From an uncultured Campylobacter sp. (GTDB taxonomy: Bacteria > Campylobacterota > Campylobacteria > Campylobacterales > Campylobacteraceae), in the NCBI RefSeq assembly GCF_938045775.1, contig NZ_CALIBH010000078.1:1-14218 (forward strand): a stretch of 14,218 nucleotides of DNA. Direction: 5' to 3'. Below are positions 1 to 7,021 of this stretch, in pieces (the stretch's first letter is position 1; each line of letters opens with the position of its first letter). The notes under the pieces were generated by a model. It had not been told where the DNA came from, did no database searches, and saw nothing but the letters and a program-made list of their open reading frames with translations. A program made the translations under genes and the position numbers.

Positions 1-2
1 AA

Positions 3-107
3 GCGAAATTTTTCCATAAGGCTTTTGACGAGGATATCAAGCCATACTACGGCGGTAAGATCGATAAAAAGCACTTCACACTCGATGAGGTTTATAGCCT
101 GTTTTAG
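3..107 (+). CDS. C-terminal end of an unknown protein (5' end outside window)
   Basis: An open frame enters from the left edge and ends at TAG 105-107. It gives 34 residues finishing in KHFTLDEVYSLF. The composition is protein-like (charged, with a run DEDIKPYYGGK). An AAAGGAG ribosome site for the next gene follows within about 10 bases, so the two are probably co-transcribed. Too little remains to assign a family. Confidence 0.5.
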   Translation, partial: AKFFHKAFDEDIKPYYGGKIDKKHFTLDEVYSLF

Positions 108-128
108 GCTATAAAAAAGGAGTTAAAA

Positions 129-635
129 ATGAAAAATAAAACATTTATATTAACGTTTTTTATAAGCGTTTTTGTTTGTTTAAATTTGAACGCCTATGAG
201 GTTAATTCCGATGTCTTTCATAAAGAAAGAAATGATACTACTAAAGAAAAAGTAGATTGCTCCGATCCTAAAAATAGACCTCGCGCGATTGCTGGAATTT
301 TAGTAGGGGGTAAGAAAGAATGCTATTTAACTGCCGAGCAAGCCAAGCGTAATCTTGATGGCACTATCGGACGTAACCCAGTAACGGGCAAAGTAACCTC
401 AAAAGCAAAGCTTTTGGGCGGGGATAAAGCGACCAATAATCTTGAAAAAGCACAGATGGATTATGGTAAAAAAAAGGTTGAGCTAGAGGAAGCGGAGAAA
501 ATTTATGCCGAAGACGCTAGCGTTAAGAATTCCCGTCGCGTAGATAAAGCATGCAAAGCCTTTGAAAAGGCACAAAACGATCTAAAGGCGGCAGAAGAGA
601 TTAAAGAGAAAGCCGATAGACGCAAGGGCGAATAA
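129..635 (+). CDS. hypothetical secreted protein with C-terminal coiled coil
   Basis: This is a 168-residue protein that I do not recognise. The N-terminus MKNKTFILTFFISVFVCLNL followed by NA is a typical Sec signal peptide, with probable cleavage after Ala22, so the mature protein should be periplasmic or secreted. The mature part has Cys44 and Cys65 bracketing a GILVGGKKEC segment, which could form a disulfide. From about residue 100 to the end it is a highly charged Lys/Glu/Ala-rich helix (EKAQMDYGKKKVELEEAEK) likely to form a coiled coil. The start is supported by AAAGGAG at 116-122. It lies between an unknown gene tail and a small membrane protein gene only 5 bases downstream, and the three probably form an operon. 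Base composition is clearly more AT-rich than the region from 1400 on. Confidence 0.7.
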   Translation: MKNKTFILTFFISVFVCLNLNAYEVNSDVFHKERNDTTKEKVDCSDPKNRPRAIAGILVGGKKECYLTAEQAKRNLDGTIGRNPVTGKVTSKAKLLGGDKATNNLEKAQMDYGKKKVELEEAEKIYAEDASVKNSRRVDKACKAFEKAQNDLKAAEEIKEKADRRKGE

Positions 636-640
636 AGTTA

Positions 641-1000
641 ATGGATTTTTTTATAGCAGATAATAGTTTATTTATAAGAATAGTAAATATAATAGGATTT
701 CTTTTTCTTGCCTATCTATGTTATTTTTATATTGTAGTCTTACCAAAACAGCACAAAGAGATAGTAAATTTTCTAAAAGAAAAAAAACACCTTTCGGACG
801 TTGAGGTAGAATTTTTAGAAAGCCTTAGCAGGTTTAACAATATATGGGATAACTTTAATAGACCATTTAGAGGCGTTAGATTTCAAGATGACGCTTTTAT
901 TATGGATTTAATGGTTTTAGTAAAAGACGTTAGAGATAGATACGCTATCATAAGCGCCAAAAGAGAGGCAATAGATAATTTTAAAATAGGTAATGAATAA
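641..1000 (+). CDS. hypothetical small membrane-anchored protein
   Basis: This is a 119-residue protein of unknown family. Residues about 11-33 (IRIVNIIGFLFLAYLCYFYI) form one strong transmembrane segment. A soluble tail follows that is rich in charged and aromatic residues (LSRFNNIWDNFNRPFRGVRF), and the last part may be helical. The topology suggests an inner-membrane anchor with one soluble domain. The ATG lies 5 bases after the previous stop with only a weak upstream ribosome site, so translational coupling with the secreted protein is likely. The next gene starts 9 bases downstream. Function cannot be assigned from sequence alone. Confidence 0.65.
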   Translation: MDFFIADNSLFIRIVNIIGFLFLAYLCYFYIVVLPKQHKEIVNFLKEKKHLSDVEVEFLESLSRFNNIWDNFNRPFRGVRFQDDAFIMDLMVLVKDVRDRYAIISAKREAIDNFKIGNE

Positions 1001-1009
1001 GGATTTAAA

Positions 1010-1342
1010 ATGCCTACGAAAGACGAAATTTTAACTTTGTTAAAATCCATAAAGCGGGATTATCAAAATTTTGGACTTAGTAAAATTGGACTTATCGGCA
1101 GCTACGCCAAAGGCACGTATAAAGAAAATAGCGATATTGATATAATATTTGACGTTACCGCCGAGCTTGACGAGCTAAGCAAAACCGACGACAAATGCGC
1201 TGTGGCTTATTTTGATATGATGTGCGATATAAAAAATCGCGTAGAGTTAAAATTTAACAAAAGCGTCGATGTCGTAGATACTGGCGGCTTGCAGCCTTTG
1301 AGAGTAAAAGAGCTATTTATCAAGGACGCGATTTATGCTTAA
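1010..1342 (+). CDS. MNT-type nucleotidyltransferase domain protein (MntA-like)
   Basis: This is a 110-residue minimal nucleotidyltransferase. The family signature is complete: Gly30-Ser31 in LIGSYAKGTYKENSDIDIIF, the two metal-binding aspartates Asp42 and Asp44, and a third acidic residue Asp87 in SVDVVD. In the MNT/HEPN toxin-antitoxin family such proteins transfer AMP to a HEPN RNase toxin and silence it, and the partner is usually an overlapping or adjacent gene. Here the next frame starts at 1335, inside the end of this gene, but it is very short and does not look like HEPN, so no partner is visible. An AAGGA-like ribosome site precedes the ATG. The domain call is firm; the antitoxin role is inference from the family. 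Confidence 0.85.
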   Translation: MPTKDEILTLLKSIKRDYQNFGLSKIGLIGSYAKGTYKENSDIDIIFDVTAELDELSKTDDKCAVAYFDMMCDIKNRVELKFNKSVDVVDTGGLQPLRVKELFIKDAIYA

Positions 1343-1453
1343 TGGCGCTAATTTTAAAGTTACCGATGATGAATTTAATAAAATCGCCTCTTTGACTTAG
1401 AGAATTTCAGCGACAAATTTGCGCGGTACCTTGTCGGCATTATAAATTTATAG
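1335..1453 (+). pseudogene. short frame-broken ORF overlapping the nucleotidyltransferase gene
   Basis: ATG 1335-1337 overlaps the end of the MNT gene by 8 bases, and the frame stops at TAG 1398-1400 after 21 residues (MLNGANFKVTDDEFNKIASL then T). In another frame starting at 1391 the text continues as FDLENFSDKFARYLVGIINL up to TAG 1451-1453. Adding one T near 1390 would join the two into a 39-residue peptide of even composition, which suggests a single-base deletion or a sequencing error. It is too short for a HEPN domain. It may be the remnant of a partner gene that decayed into the spacer beyond. Confidence 0.3.
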
Positions 1454-1995
1454 CCGCACGATATTTGTGTCTCTTGTATCCCGCGCCCCGTAAAATTTCT
1501 ACACCGCCGCATGCGCCTTGAAATTTTTCAGACGCCGCGCCGCGCCGCAAAATTTTAGCCTGCGTGGCGCGAAATTTCGCTATTACCGCTCATGCCTCAT
1601 AAATTTTAATTGATGCCTTTGCCGCGCCGCAAGCCCTGCAATAATGCGAGGCCGTGAAATACGTCCGTTTTATTCGCACAAAATTTCAAGCCGCCGCTTA
1701 GTTCCCTTCGCACAAAATTTCAAAGATGCCGCTAGCAGGAGAGATACACAGCGCGTATTTTAAGTGCCGCAGCACTCTAAGCGATGTGCTCGCGCCGCGC
1801 ATGCCCCAGAAATTCTATGCTCGCAGAGCCTCTGGGCGCATTTTGACGATCTGCTGCCTCGGTTAAATTTCAAACTATCACAACATTAAAATTCTAAATT
1901 TCGTCGCGCTTCTGTCGCGCATAAAATTTCAAATCTCGCCGCCGCAGGTCGCGATCCGTTCCTTGCGAACGAAATTTTAGATCGCGCCGCAAGAG
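1401..1995. other. long spacer rich in AAATTT hexamers
   Basis: I find no credible gene in this stretch apart from the remnant ending at 1453. It is GC-rich (many GCCGCGCC-like words) but punctuated by AAATTT, about 13 copies by hand count. A 17-bp direct repeat, TTCGCACAAAATTTCAA, occurs at 1673-1689 and 1707-1723. Next to the dehydrogenase stop, CGCGATC at 1950-1956 pairs with GATCGCG at 1980-1986, and a smaller hairpin (CGTTC...GAACG) sits between the arms. This could act at the 3' end of the leftward transcript, although no clear T-run follows. Confidence 0.6.
1673..1723. repeat. 17-bp direct repeat pair in spacer
   Basis: TTCGCACAAAATTTCAA occurs twice, at 1673-1689 and 1707-1723, a 34-base period. 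Both copies are built around the AAATTT core common to all spacers here. This is probably local duplication within the spacer rather than a mobile element. Confidence 0.6.
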
Positions 1996-2934
1996 CTACG
2001 CTTCTGTGGAGGCGAGAAAATCCCTGATATTCTGCGCGATCATCTTTATCAGCCGCTTGCGGGCCTCGACGCTGGCCCATGCGATGTGAGGCGTGATGAC
2101 GATGTTGCGGCGATTTTTTAGTCGCAGCAGCGGATGATCCGCCCTCATCGGCTCTGTTTGCAGCACGTCAAGCGCCGTGCGCAGGCCTCGCTCATCCACG
2201 GCACGAGCCAGCGCGTCCTCATCCACGATGCCGCCGCGGCCGAAATTCATCAAGATCGCCCCCTCTTTCATCTTCGCAAGCTCCGCCTCGCCGATCAATC
2301 CCGCCGTTTTTTGATTTAGCGGGGCGTGGATCGAGACGATGTCGCAAGCTCTCAAAAGCGCGTCCAGGCTCACTCTGGCAAACTCGCCGTTGTCGTTCGC
2401 GCCGCTGGTGGAGTAGTATCTCACGTTCGCTCCGAACGCAGCGGCGATGCGGGCGAGCTTTACGCCGATCTGTCCAAGCCCGATGACGCCGAATTCTTTG
2501 CCGTAAATTTCGCTGATGGGCGCGTCAATGTGAGTAAAAATTTCGCTCTCGCACCATTTGCCGCTGCTGCCGTAATCTGCGTAGTATCCGAGCGCGTTGG
2601 TTAGCGCAAACAGCGACGCAAAGGTCTGCTGCACGACGCTGTTCGTAGAATAGCCCGCTACGTTTTTTACCGCGATGCCGCGAGCCTGCGCTGCCCGCAT
2701 GTCGATGTTATTCGTGCCCGTGGCGCTTACGCAGATCAGCTTAAGCGCGGTTTGCGCCATGATCTCGTCTGTGATTAGGACTTTGTTGGTTATGACGACG
2801 TCCGCACCGGCTAGGCGCTGCGCGGTTTGCGCGGGCTCGGTCATCTCGTAGCTTTCAAACTCGCCCAAGCTCGCAATCTCGCTAAGATCGGCATTGCCTC
2901 CCAGCGTCGCGGCATCCAAACATACGATTTTCAT
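1996..2934 (-). CDS. D-isomer-specific 2-hydroxyacid dehydrogenase
   Basis: This is a 312-residue NAD-dependent cytoplasmic dehydrogenase, of normal length for the family. The substrate-binding half is split around a Rossmann domain with the dinucleotide motif G152-L-G154-QI-G157. The catalytic triad of the family is intact: Arg233 in FGRGG, Glu261 in LQTEP and His283 in TPHIAWAS. Family members interconvert 2-oxoacids and D-2-hydroxyacids; the closest match in style is hydroxypyruvate/glycerate dehydrogenase, but the substrate cannot be read from sequence. AAGGGGA just upstream of ATG 2932-2934 supports this start. From memory it matches C. jejuni Cj0373, which follows a glutathionylspermidine-synthase-like gene as here, although in this window a 593-bp spacer separates the two. 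Confidence 0.9.
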   Translation of the reverse strand: MKIVCLDAATLGGNADLSEIASLGEFESYEMTEPAQTAQRLAGADVVITNKVLITDEIMAQTALKLICVSATGTNNIDMRAAQARGIAVKNVAGYSTNSVVQQTFASLFALTNALGYYADYGSSGKWCESEIFTHIDAPISEIYGKEFGVIGLGQIGVKLARIAAAFGANVRYYSTSGANDNGEFARVSLDALLRACDIVSIHAPLNQKTAGLIGEAELAKMKEGAILMNFGRGGIVDEDALARAVDERGLRTALDVLQTEPMRADHPLLRLKNRRNIVITPHIAWASVEARKRLIKMIAQNIRDFLASTEA

Positions 2935-3527
2935 ATTTTCCCCTTTGCGTTTTAAAATTTAAGCCGCAGCCGCGCGGTTAAATTTAGCCGTTAAATTCCG
3001 TCGCGCGATCGGAGGTGCGGCGCTTAAACGGTAAATTTTAACCTGCGAAATTTAGCTATTGCGGAAATTTCTCGCAAGATTTTACTATTGCAAAATTTAC
3101 TCTCGCAAAATTTAACTATCGCGAATTCTGTCCTCGCGAAATTTAATACTTGCAGCGCGCGGGGCGTTAAATTTCAAAATTCTAACTCGCACCGAAGCAA
3201 GCGTTAAATTTTACCGCCGCTGAAACCTGCGTCTAAATTTAAAATTTCAATTTGCGCAGAAGCGAGAGATAAATTTAATCGCTGCTGCCGTTCGCGTTTA
3301 AATTTTAACTCGCACAAAATTTTAACTCGCGCCAATTTAGCCTGCACGAAATTTATCCGCGCAGAATTTTGGTCGTGCCGCTACGTTAAATTTCGCCGTA
3401 GCTTCCTAGCGTTAAATTTTACCGCTGAGCGGCGATAAAATTTACCGCCGCGATAGCCTTGCTGCCAAAGCTATCGCCAAAATGCTCCGCCCTAAAATTT
3501 CTCAAATTTTATCAAATTTCCGCGCCG
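2935..3527. other. long spacer with dense AAATTT repeats
   Basis: No gene is visible on either strand. I counted about 22 AAATTT hexamers in 593 bases, usually extended to TTAAATTTTA or GCAAAATTT and separated by 15-30 bases of GC-rich sequence such as CTCGCGC or GCCGCTG. At this base composition well under one copy is expected by chance. It separates two genes that are adjacent in C. jejuni. It contains one perfect hairpin at 3450-3477 and a shorter one near 3380 (GCTACG...CGTAGC). It may be degenerate sequence, a dispersed repeat family or protein-binding sites; the sequence alone does not decide. Confidence 0.7.
3450..3477 (-). terminator. hairpin downstream of the glutathionylspermidine-synthase-like gene
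   Basis: GCGATAGC at 3450-3457 pairs perfectly with GCTATCGC at 3470-3477, with a 12-base loop. It lies about 50 bases past the stop of the leftward gene ending at 3528. There is no clean T-run after it on the minus strand, so it may be an RNA-stabilising or weak termination structure rather than a classic terminator. Confidence 0.35.
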
Positions 3528-4712
3528 CTACTTTGCGTCCTCGATGTAGTGCCCTACAAATTTTGAGAGATTATTGAGTATCTCGCCGCCTTTGCGGAAG
3601 CCCAGTGCGCAGCCTTCATAGGCGAAAAATACTCCCGCTTGGTAGCTCTGGGCGCGCTCGTCTTTATTTAACTCGTAAAATTCCTGATATAAAAATTTCT
3701 GATTTCCGTATTCGCCGCCGTTTTCCTCTATCTTTTTGCCGTCGGCGTCGAAAATCGCCACATTCGCCCCCTCGCGCGCCAAAAACGGCTTTTTGATCAT
3801 CTTTTTGCCGATGATCGGCGAAAAGGAGCTTTGCAGCAGCAGCGGGTGGTTCGGATACAGATCCCACAGGATTTTCATAATCCCTTTGCTTTGGAAAAGC
3901 AGCGTGTATGCGGGGTTTAGGATGATCGCCTTTTGATTTTGCACGATGTTTTTTAAGATGAGCGCGAGCTCACCCTCCTCGATCGCGATCGCCTCCCAAG
4001 GGATGAGCTTGAACCAATACTCGTAGTTTTCGCCGTCAAAAAACACGCCCTCTTCGTCGTTAAATTCCACCTCGTCCACGTAGGCAAAGCGCGTCTTAAA
4101 GCCCGCATCCTCCGCGGTCTGCTGCAAAAGCTTCGTCGTCTTTTCGTCCTCGACGTTGCCCGCGACGCTGCTAAATAGAATTTTCCACCCCTCGTAAAAT
4201 TTGGAAAAGTCCTCGAGCTCGCCGTCAAGCACCACGAGCCGCTTGAAATTATCGCGCAGCGCGTCGTAGAGGTCGTTGAACTGGCTCGCCTCGTCCATGC
4301 CGTTTTCTTTGAGCATCGCCCACTGGATGATCGCCGTCTCAAACACCGCCGTGGGCGTGTCGGCGTTAAATTCTATCAGCTTGATCGGCTTGCCGTCCAG
4401 CCCGCCTGCGAAATCGAAGCGCCCGTATAGGTGCCAGTGCACCTCGTTTTCCCAGCTTTGTTTGATTAGATCTACGAGGTTGAAGGGGATACCGAGCTCG
4501 TGGAAAAGATTGTTGTCGATGACATGCTGCGCGGCCGCGACAAACATCTCGTATAGCTCGTTCGCCGCTTCGTAATACGCATCCGCCTCCGCAGCGCTCA
4601 CGCGCACGATCTCGTCGCTGACGTAAGGGGTCTCGTCCGCGTCCGTGTGCCAGTAAAAGCCGAGCTTTTCGAGATATTCGTTGCTTAACGGCGTTATCTT
4701 TTTTAGTTGCAT
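3528..4712 (-). CDS. glutathionylspermidine synthase family protein (synthetase domain only)
   Basis: This 394-residue protein has the ATP-grasp synthetase fold of the YgiC/YjfC family. Recognisable segments are GRFDFAG (about 98-103), KLIEFNADTPTAVFE (111-125), ILNPAYTLLFQSKGIMKILW (264-283) and KKPFLAREGANV (307-318). By the pattern of E. coli glutathionylspermidine synthase, Asp100, Glu114 and Asn116 should bind metal-ATP. The N-terminal amidase domain of the E. coli bifunctional enzyme is absent, as usual for YgiC-type proteins, whose real substrate is uncertain. AAAAAGGAAAA upstream of ATG 4710-4712 supports the start. A UPF0323 lipoprotein gene upstream and a 2-hydroxyacid dehydrogenase downstream reproduce the C. 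jejuni Cj0371-0373 order (recalled, not searched). The pairing with a small lipoprotein parallels E. coli ygiB-ygiC. Confidence 0.88.
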   Translation of the reverse strand: MQLKKITPLSNEYLEKLGFYWHTDADETPYVSDEIVRVSAAEADAYYEAANELYEMFVAAAQHVIDNNLFHELGIPFNLVDLIKQSWENEVHWHLYGRFDFAGGLDGKPIKLIEFNADTPTAVFETAIIQWAMLKENGMDEASQFNDLYDALRDNFKRLVVLDGELEDFSKFYEGWKILFSSVAGNVEDEKTTKLLQQTAEDAGFKTRFAYVDEVEFNDEEGVFFDGENYEYWFKLIPWEAIAIEEGELALILKNIVQNQKAIILNPAYTLLFQSKGIMKILWDLYPNHPLLLQSSFSPIIGKKMIKKPFLAREGANVAIFDADGKKIEENGGEYGNQKFLYQEFYELNKDERAQSYQAGVFFAYEGCALGFRKGGEILNNLSKFVGHYIEDAK

Positions 4713-5581
4713 AGATTTTCCTTTTTATGTAAATTTTAAAATTCCGCCCGCAGCGTAAAACAAACATAGCGCTAGTCGCTGCCGGCGTATCTTGCGAGCG
4801 CAGCAAAGCAGAATAAAACGCGAGCTACGAGCTCGCACCTCTAAGCGCACCGGTTAATCAGAGCTCGGCAGGCGAGCGGTGTATTGCTCCGCCGCAGAGC
4901 GGCGCCTCTTTTGCAAGAAATACACCCTTGTAAGTAGCCCCTCCTCGGCTTTCTCAAAAACTGCGGCACGACTTGATCATACGCCGCTGCGACCTGGATT
5001 TCGCTCGGGTAAAATTTACCCACTTTAGCACCGCTAGGCGATATAAAATTTGCCGCAAGAAGCGCTGCGATACGAAATTTCGCCTTGCAGATGCGCTGAT
5101 TAAAACTCCCGTCGCAGCACGGCCTCGCTCGCCTTAACGTCGCGTCGCAATATAAAATTTTATCGCACGACGCTACCTTTCATATCAAAATTTCGCCGCG
5201 CGGCAACGCCTCAGTAAAAAATGCGATCCGATACGCTCGGCAGCGGACGCAAATTCCACCTCGTCATGACGTCACCGCGGCATGATTACAAACTGCCATG
5301 CGCGTAGCGGCGCGGAATTTTATCTTAACGCAACCTCGCCGCGTAAGGATTGTGAATCGCTACGTACGCCGTAAAATTTTTTCTAGCGATAACGTAGCCG
5401 AAGAACATTACCCCCGAGCGATACGAAATTTCGTCGTATCAAATTTCACCAAAGACGTGCAACGCGGAGCGCGCTTTCGTTTTAGCTAAAATTCTGCTGC
5501 GACGGAATTTTCCGCTCTTTAAGCGCCGCGTGTTAAAATTTAAACTCGCTGCGTAAAGCCGCCGTATATTTCAAAGCGCGC
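4713..5581. other. 869-bp spacer between syntenic genes
   Basis: No confident gene is present. About ten AAATTT hexamers occur among GC-rich text, as in the other spacers. The exception is the stretch 4841-5179, which stays open on the minus strand for 112 codons and reads somewhat like protein (see separate entry). A short plus-strand frame at 5298-5489 lacks a ribosome site and is Arg/Phe-rich in the way translated spacer sequence is, so I do not treat it as a gene. Confidence 0.6.
4841..5179 (-). other. 112-codon open stretch in spacer; degenerate gene or dispersed repeat
   Basis: From just after an in-frame TGA (5180-5182) to TAG 4841-4843 the minus strand is open for 112 codons. The text includes CKAKFRIAALLAANFISPSG, then KVGKFYPSEIQVAAAYDQVV, then LRKPRRGYLQGC. 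The only ATG/GTG starts are deep inside (GTG at 5021-5023, giving 60 residues), and no good ribosome site precedes them. The end is Arg/Cys-rich and less protein-like. It could be a gene remnant, a transcribed repeat unit, or chance openness in GC-rich DNA. I assign no function. Confidence 0.25.
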
Positions 5582-6169
5582 TTAGCCGCCGAAAAATCCG
5601 CCGCTCTTGCCGCTCTTGCTTCCGCCGAAAAATCCGCTTCTGCCGCTTCGCGCCTTATCGTTTTGCTGCTTTGCTTGATTGAAGCTATTTACGCTTCTGG
5701 AGTAGGCGCTTGGGCTTTTGTAGGCGGTTTGGCGCTGGCTTTGATAGGCAGGGTTGTTAAACAGCTTGCCGCCGATCCATGAGCCAATGATGGCGCCTGC
5801 AGCGCTTGCCAAGATCGCTTCGCCCAGGCTCATGCCGCCGCTGCTAAGCTGCGCGTTTTGATTGGTTAAATTTGAAGTGCCGGCGTCGATTTTAGCGTTT
5901 TCTTCGGCTAGAAGGGCTTTGGTTTCCTCATCGCTTAAAATTCTCTCCGTGCCGTCTAGCGATCTTAAGATAATCTGGGTTTTTTCGCTCGGAAATTCCT
6001 CTAAAATTTTATATTTTCCCGGCGCGACCTCTTCGAGTCGCACGAGCGCGCCTTCTTGCAGACGGACATTTTGCTCCTGCCCCCTATCGTCGCAGCCCGC
6101 TAACGAGCCCGCCATAACGAGCCCGAAGCCGCTTACCAGCGCATAGCTAGCGATTTTGCGTAGTTTCAT
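5582..6169 (-). CDS. UPF0323 family lipoprotein
   Basis: This 195-residue lipoprotein has the signal MKLRKIASYALVSGFGLVMA and the lipobox Leu-Ala-Gly-Cys26. The residues after Cys26 are Asp-Asp; in E. coli an Asp at +2 favours retention in the inner membrane, but this rule is not proven for Campylobacter. Residues about 116-138 (EAILASAAGAIIGSWIGGKL) form a glycine-zipper-like hydrophobic segment. The C-terminus is low-complexity Ser/Gly/Lys with two FFGG units. The protein matches, by recall, the UPF0323 family found as C. jejuni Cj0371 next to a glutathionylspermidine-synthase-like gene, as here. Its ATG overlaps the upstream stop as ATGA, and AAAGGA inside the upstream gene serves as ribosome site, so the two are translationally coupled. 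The role of the family is not known in detail. Confidence 0.88.
   Translation of the reverse strand: MKLRKIASYALVSGFGLVMAGSLAGCDDRGQEQNVRLQEGALVRLEEVAPGKYKILEEFPSEKTQIILRSLDGTERILSDEETKALLAEENAKIDAGTSNLTNQNAQLSSGGMSLGEAILASAAGAIIGSWIGGKLFNNPAYQSQRQTAYKSPSAYSRSVNSFNQAKQQNDKARSGRSGFFGGSKSGKSGGFFGG
5586..5637 (-). repeat. 16-bp coding direct repeat (FFGG units)
   Basis: CCGCCGAAAAATCCGC occurs at 5586-5601 and again at 5622-5637. On the minus strand these encode the two GFFGG units at the C-terminus of the UPF0323 lipoprotein. The exact match at nucleotide level suggests a recent internal duplication, so tail length may vary between strains. Confidence 0.65.
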
Positions 6170-6804
6170 TTAGATCCTTTCAGTGATTTTATATCTAGGC
6201 TTTGATTTATCAAAAGCTCGTTTCCCTCGACGCGGATAAACTCGCTCTTGCCGATGTTTTCGATGATTAGGCTTTGCGCTTTGAGGCGTTTTTTGCGTTT
6301 GAGCGATTTTACGAATTTTGCAAGGCTCGTCCATTCGCTACGATCGAAGGCTTTTTCTTTGATTTCGACATCATAGGGTTTGGCCTCGCGGCTTTTGCTC
6401 GAAAGCAACGGTTTGTCGAAAAATGATAAAAAATACCTAAGCTTCTCGTCGCGCTCTTTATACATCAGCTTGATTTCATCTTTCGAGGCGATTAAAATTT
6501 CCTCTTTTTCTTTGTGAAGTCTGTCCTTATCGCTTTGCAGTGCTTCGATTTTACCTTTTAGCTCGGAGATTTCTTTGATGAGATAGTCGATGAAGCTTTG
6601 AGTGCCAGCTGCGCCGCTGGTGCGCGAGCTTTTCGCAGAGCTTTGCGAAGCGGGCTCGCTTTGTTGCATTTCATCATCTAAAAGCACGTAGCGCACGCCT
6701 CCGCTTTCCTCGGCGCGCAAGGAATTTCTGCGGATACGGTTATAGACGGCTTCTTTTGAAATTCCTAAAATTTCGGCTGCTTCGCCGATCGAGACTTTTT
6801 TCAT
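6166..6804 (-). CDS. HTH DNA-binding protein with coiled coil
   Basis: This 212-residue cytoplasmic protein begins with a winged helix-turn-helix of the MerR/excisionase (HTH_17) kind, residues about 4-45 (VSIGEAAEILGISKEAVYNR then RVRYVLLDDE-like wing). A Ser-rich linker follows (about 49-68), then a long charged coiled coil (about 71-126, FIDYLIKEISELKGKIEALQ). The basic C-terminal domain is unassigned. The layout suggests a dimeric DNA-binding protein. It is the first gene of the leftward operon and overlaps the UPF0323 lipoprotein gene by 4 bases (ATGA). Upstream, repeated CCTAAAA/TTTTAGG boxes at 6813-6860 could be its own operator. The ribosome site is weak (AAAGGC). I know no specific target; autoregulation is inference. 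Confidence 0.75.
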   Translation of the reverse strand: MKKVSIGEAAEILGISKEAVYNRIRRNSLRAEESGGVRYVLLDDEMQQSEPASQSSAKSSRTSGAAGTQSFIDYLIKEISELKGKIEALQSDKDRLHKEKEEILIASKDEIKLMYKERDEKLRYFLSFFDKPLLSSKSREAKPYDVEIKEKAFDRSEWTSLAKFVKSLKRKKRLKAQSLIIENIGKSEFIRVEGNELLINQSLDIKSLKGSK

Positions 6805-6812
6805 ACAAAGAT

Positions 6813-6860
6813 GCCTTTTAGCGTTTTAGGTAATTATTGCTAAATTTGCCTAAAATAGGC
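6813..6860 (-). promoter_or_regulatory. candidate operator/promoter of the HTH gene
   Basis: TTTTAGG at 6824-6830 and CCTAAAA at 6849-6855 are a perfect inverted pair 18 bases apart. The right arm is also part of the palindrome GCCTA-AAA-TAGGC (6848-6860), and a related half GCCTTTTAG begins at 6813. An AT-rich candidate -10 (AATAAT on the minus strand) lies between the arms. A repressor bound here would cover the promoter. The binding protein is unknown; the HTH protein encoded immediately downstream is the natural candidate. Confidence 0.35.
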
Positions 6861-7021
6861 ATTAAACGCTTCGTTTACAAAGATAGATTCCGCTTTATCG
6901 CAGCTGGCGCGCGATAAATTCCGCTCGCTTGCGCGATATAAAATTTCGCTTCGCTTGTAAAGCCGCGCAAAATTATTTTTTGCTGAGCTTTTAGAATTTT
7001 AGCCCAATAATGTTGCTTAAT

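Noticed and set aside
1335..1453. HEPN toxin partner for the MNT protein
   Set aside because: Even with the frame repaired the peptide is 39 residues and lacks the HEPN helix bundle and RxxxxH motif.
3953..4806. Long minus-strand and plus-strand ORFs inside and around the glutathionylspermidine-synthase-like gene
   Set aside because: They are rich in Arg/Ser and overlap a gene with clear family motifs; they are out-of-frame shadows.
5298..5489. 63-residue plus-strand ORF in the spacer
   Set aside because: It has no ribosome site, and its Arg/Phe/Val-rich text comes from translating GC-rich DNA with AAATTT words. Nothing supports it as a gene.
1401..5581. CRISPR array in the AAATTT-rich spacers
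   Set aside because: The recurring unit is only 6-10 bases and spacing is irregular; there are no repeats of CRISPR length and no cas genes.
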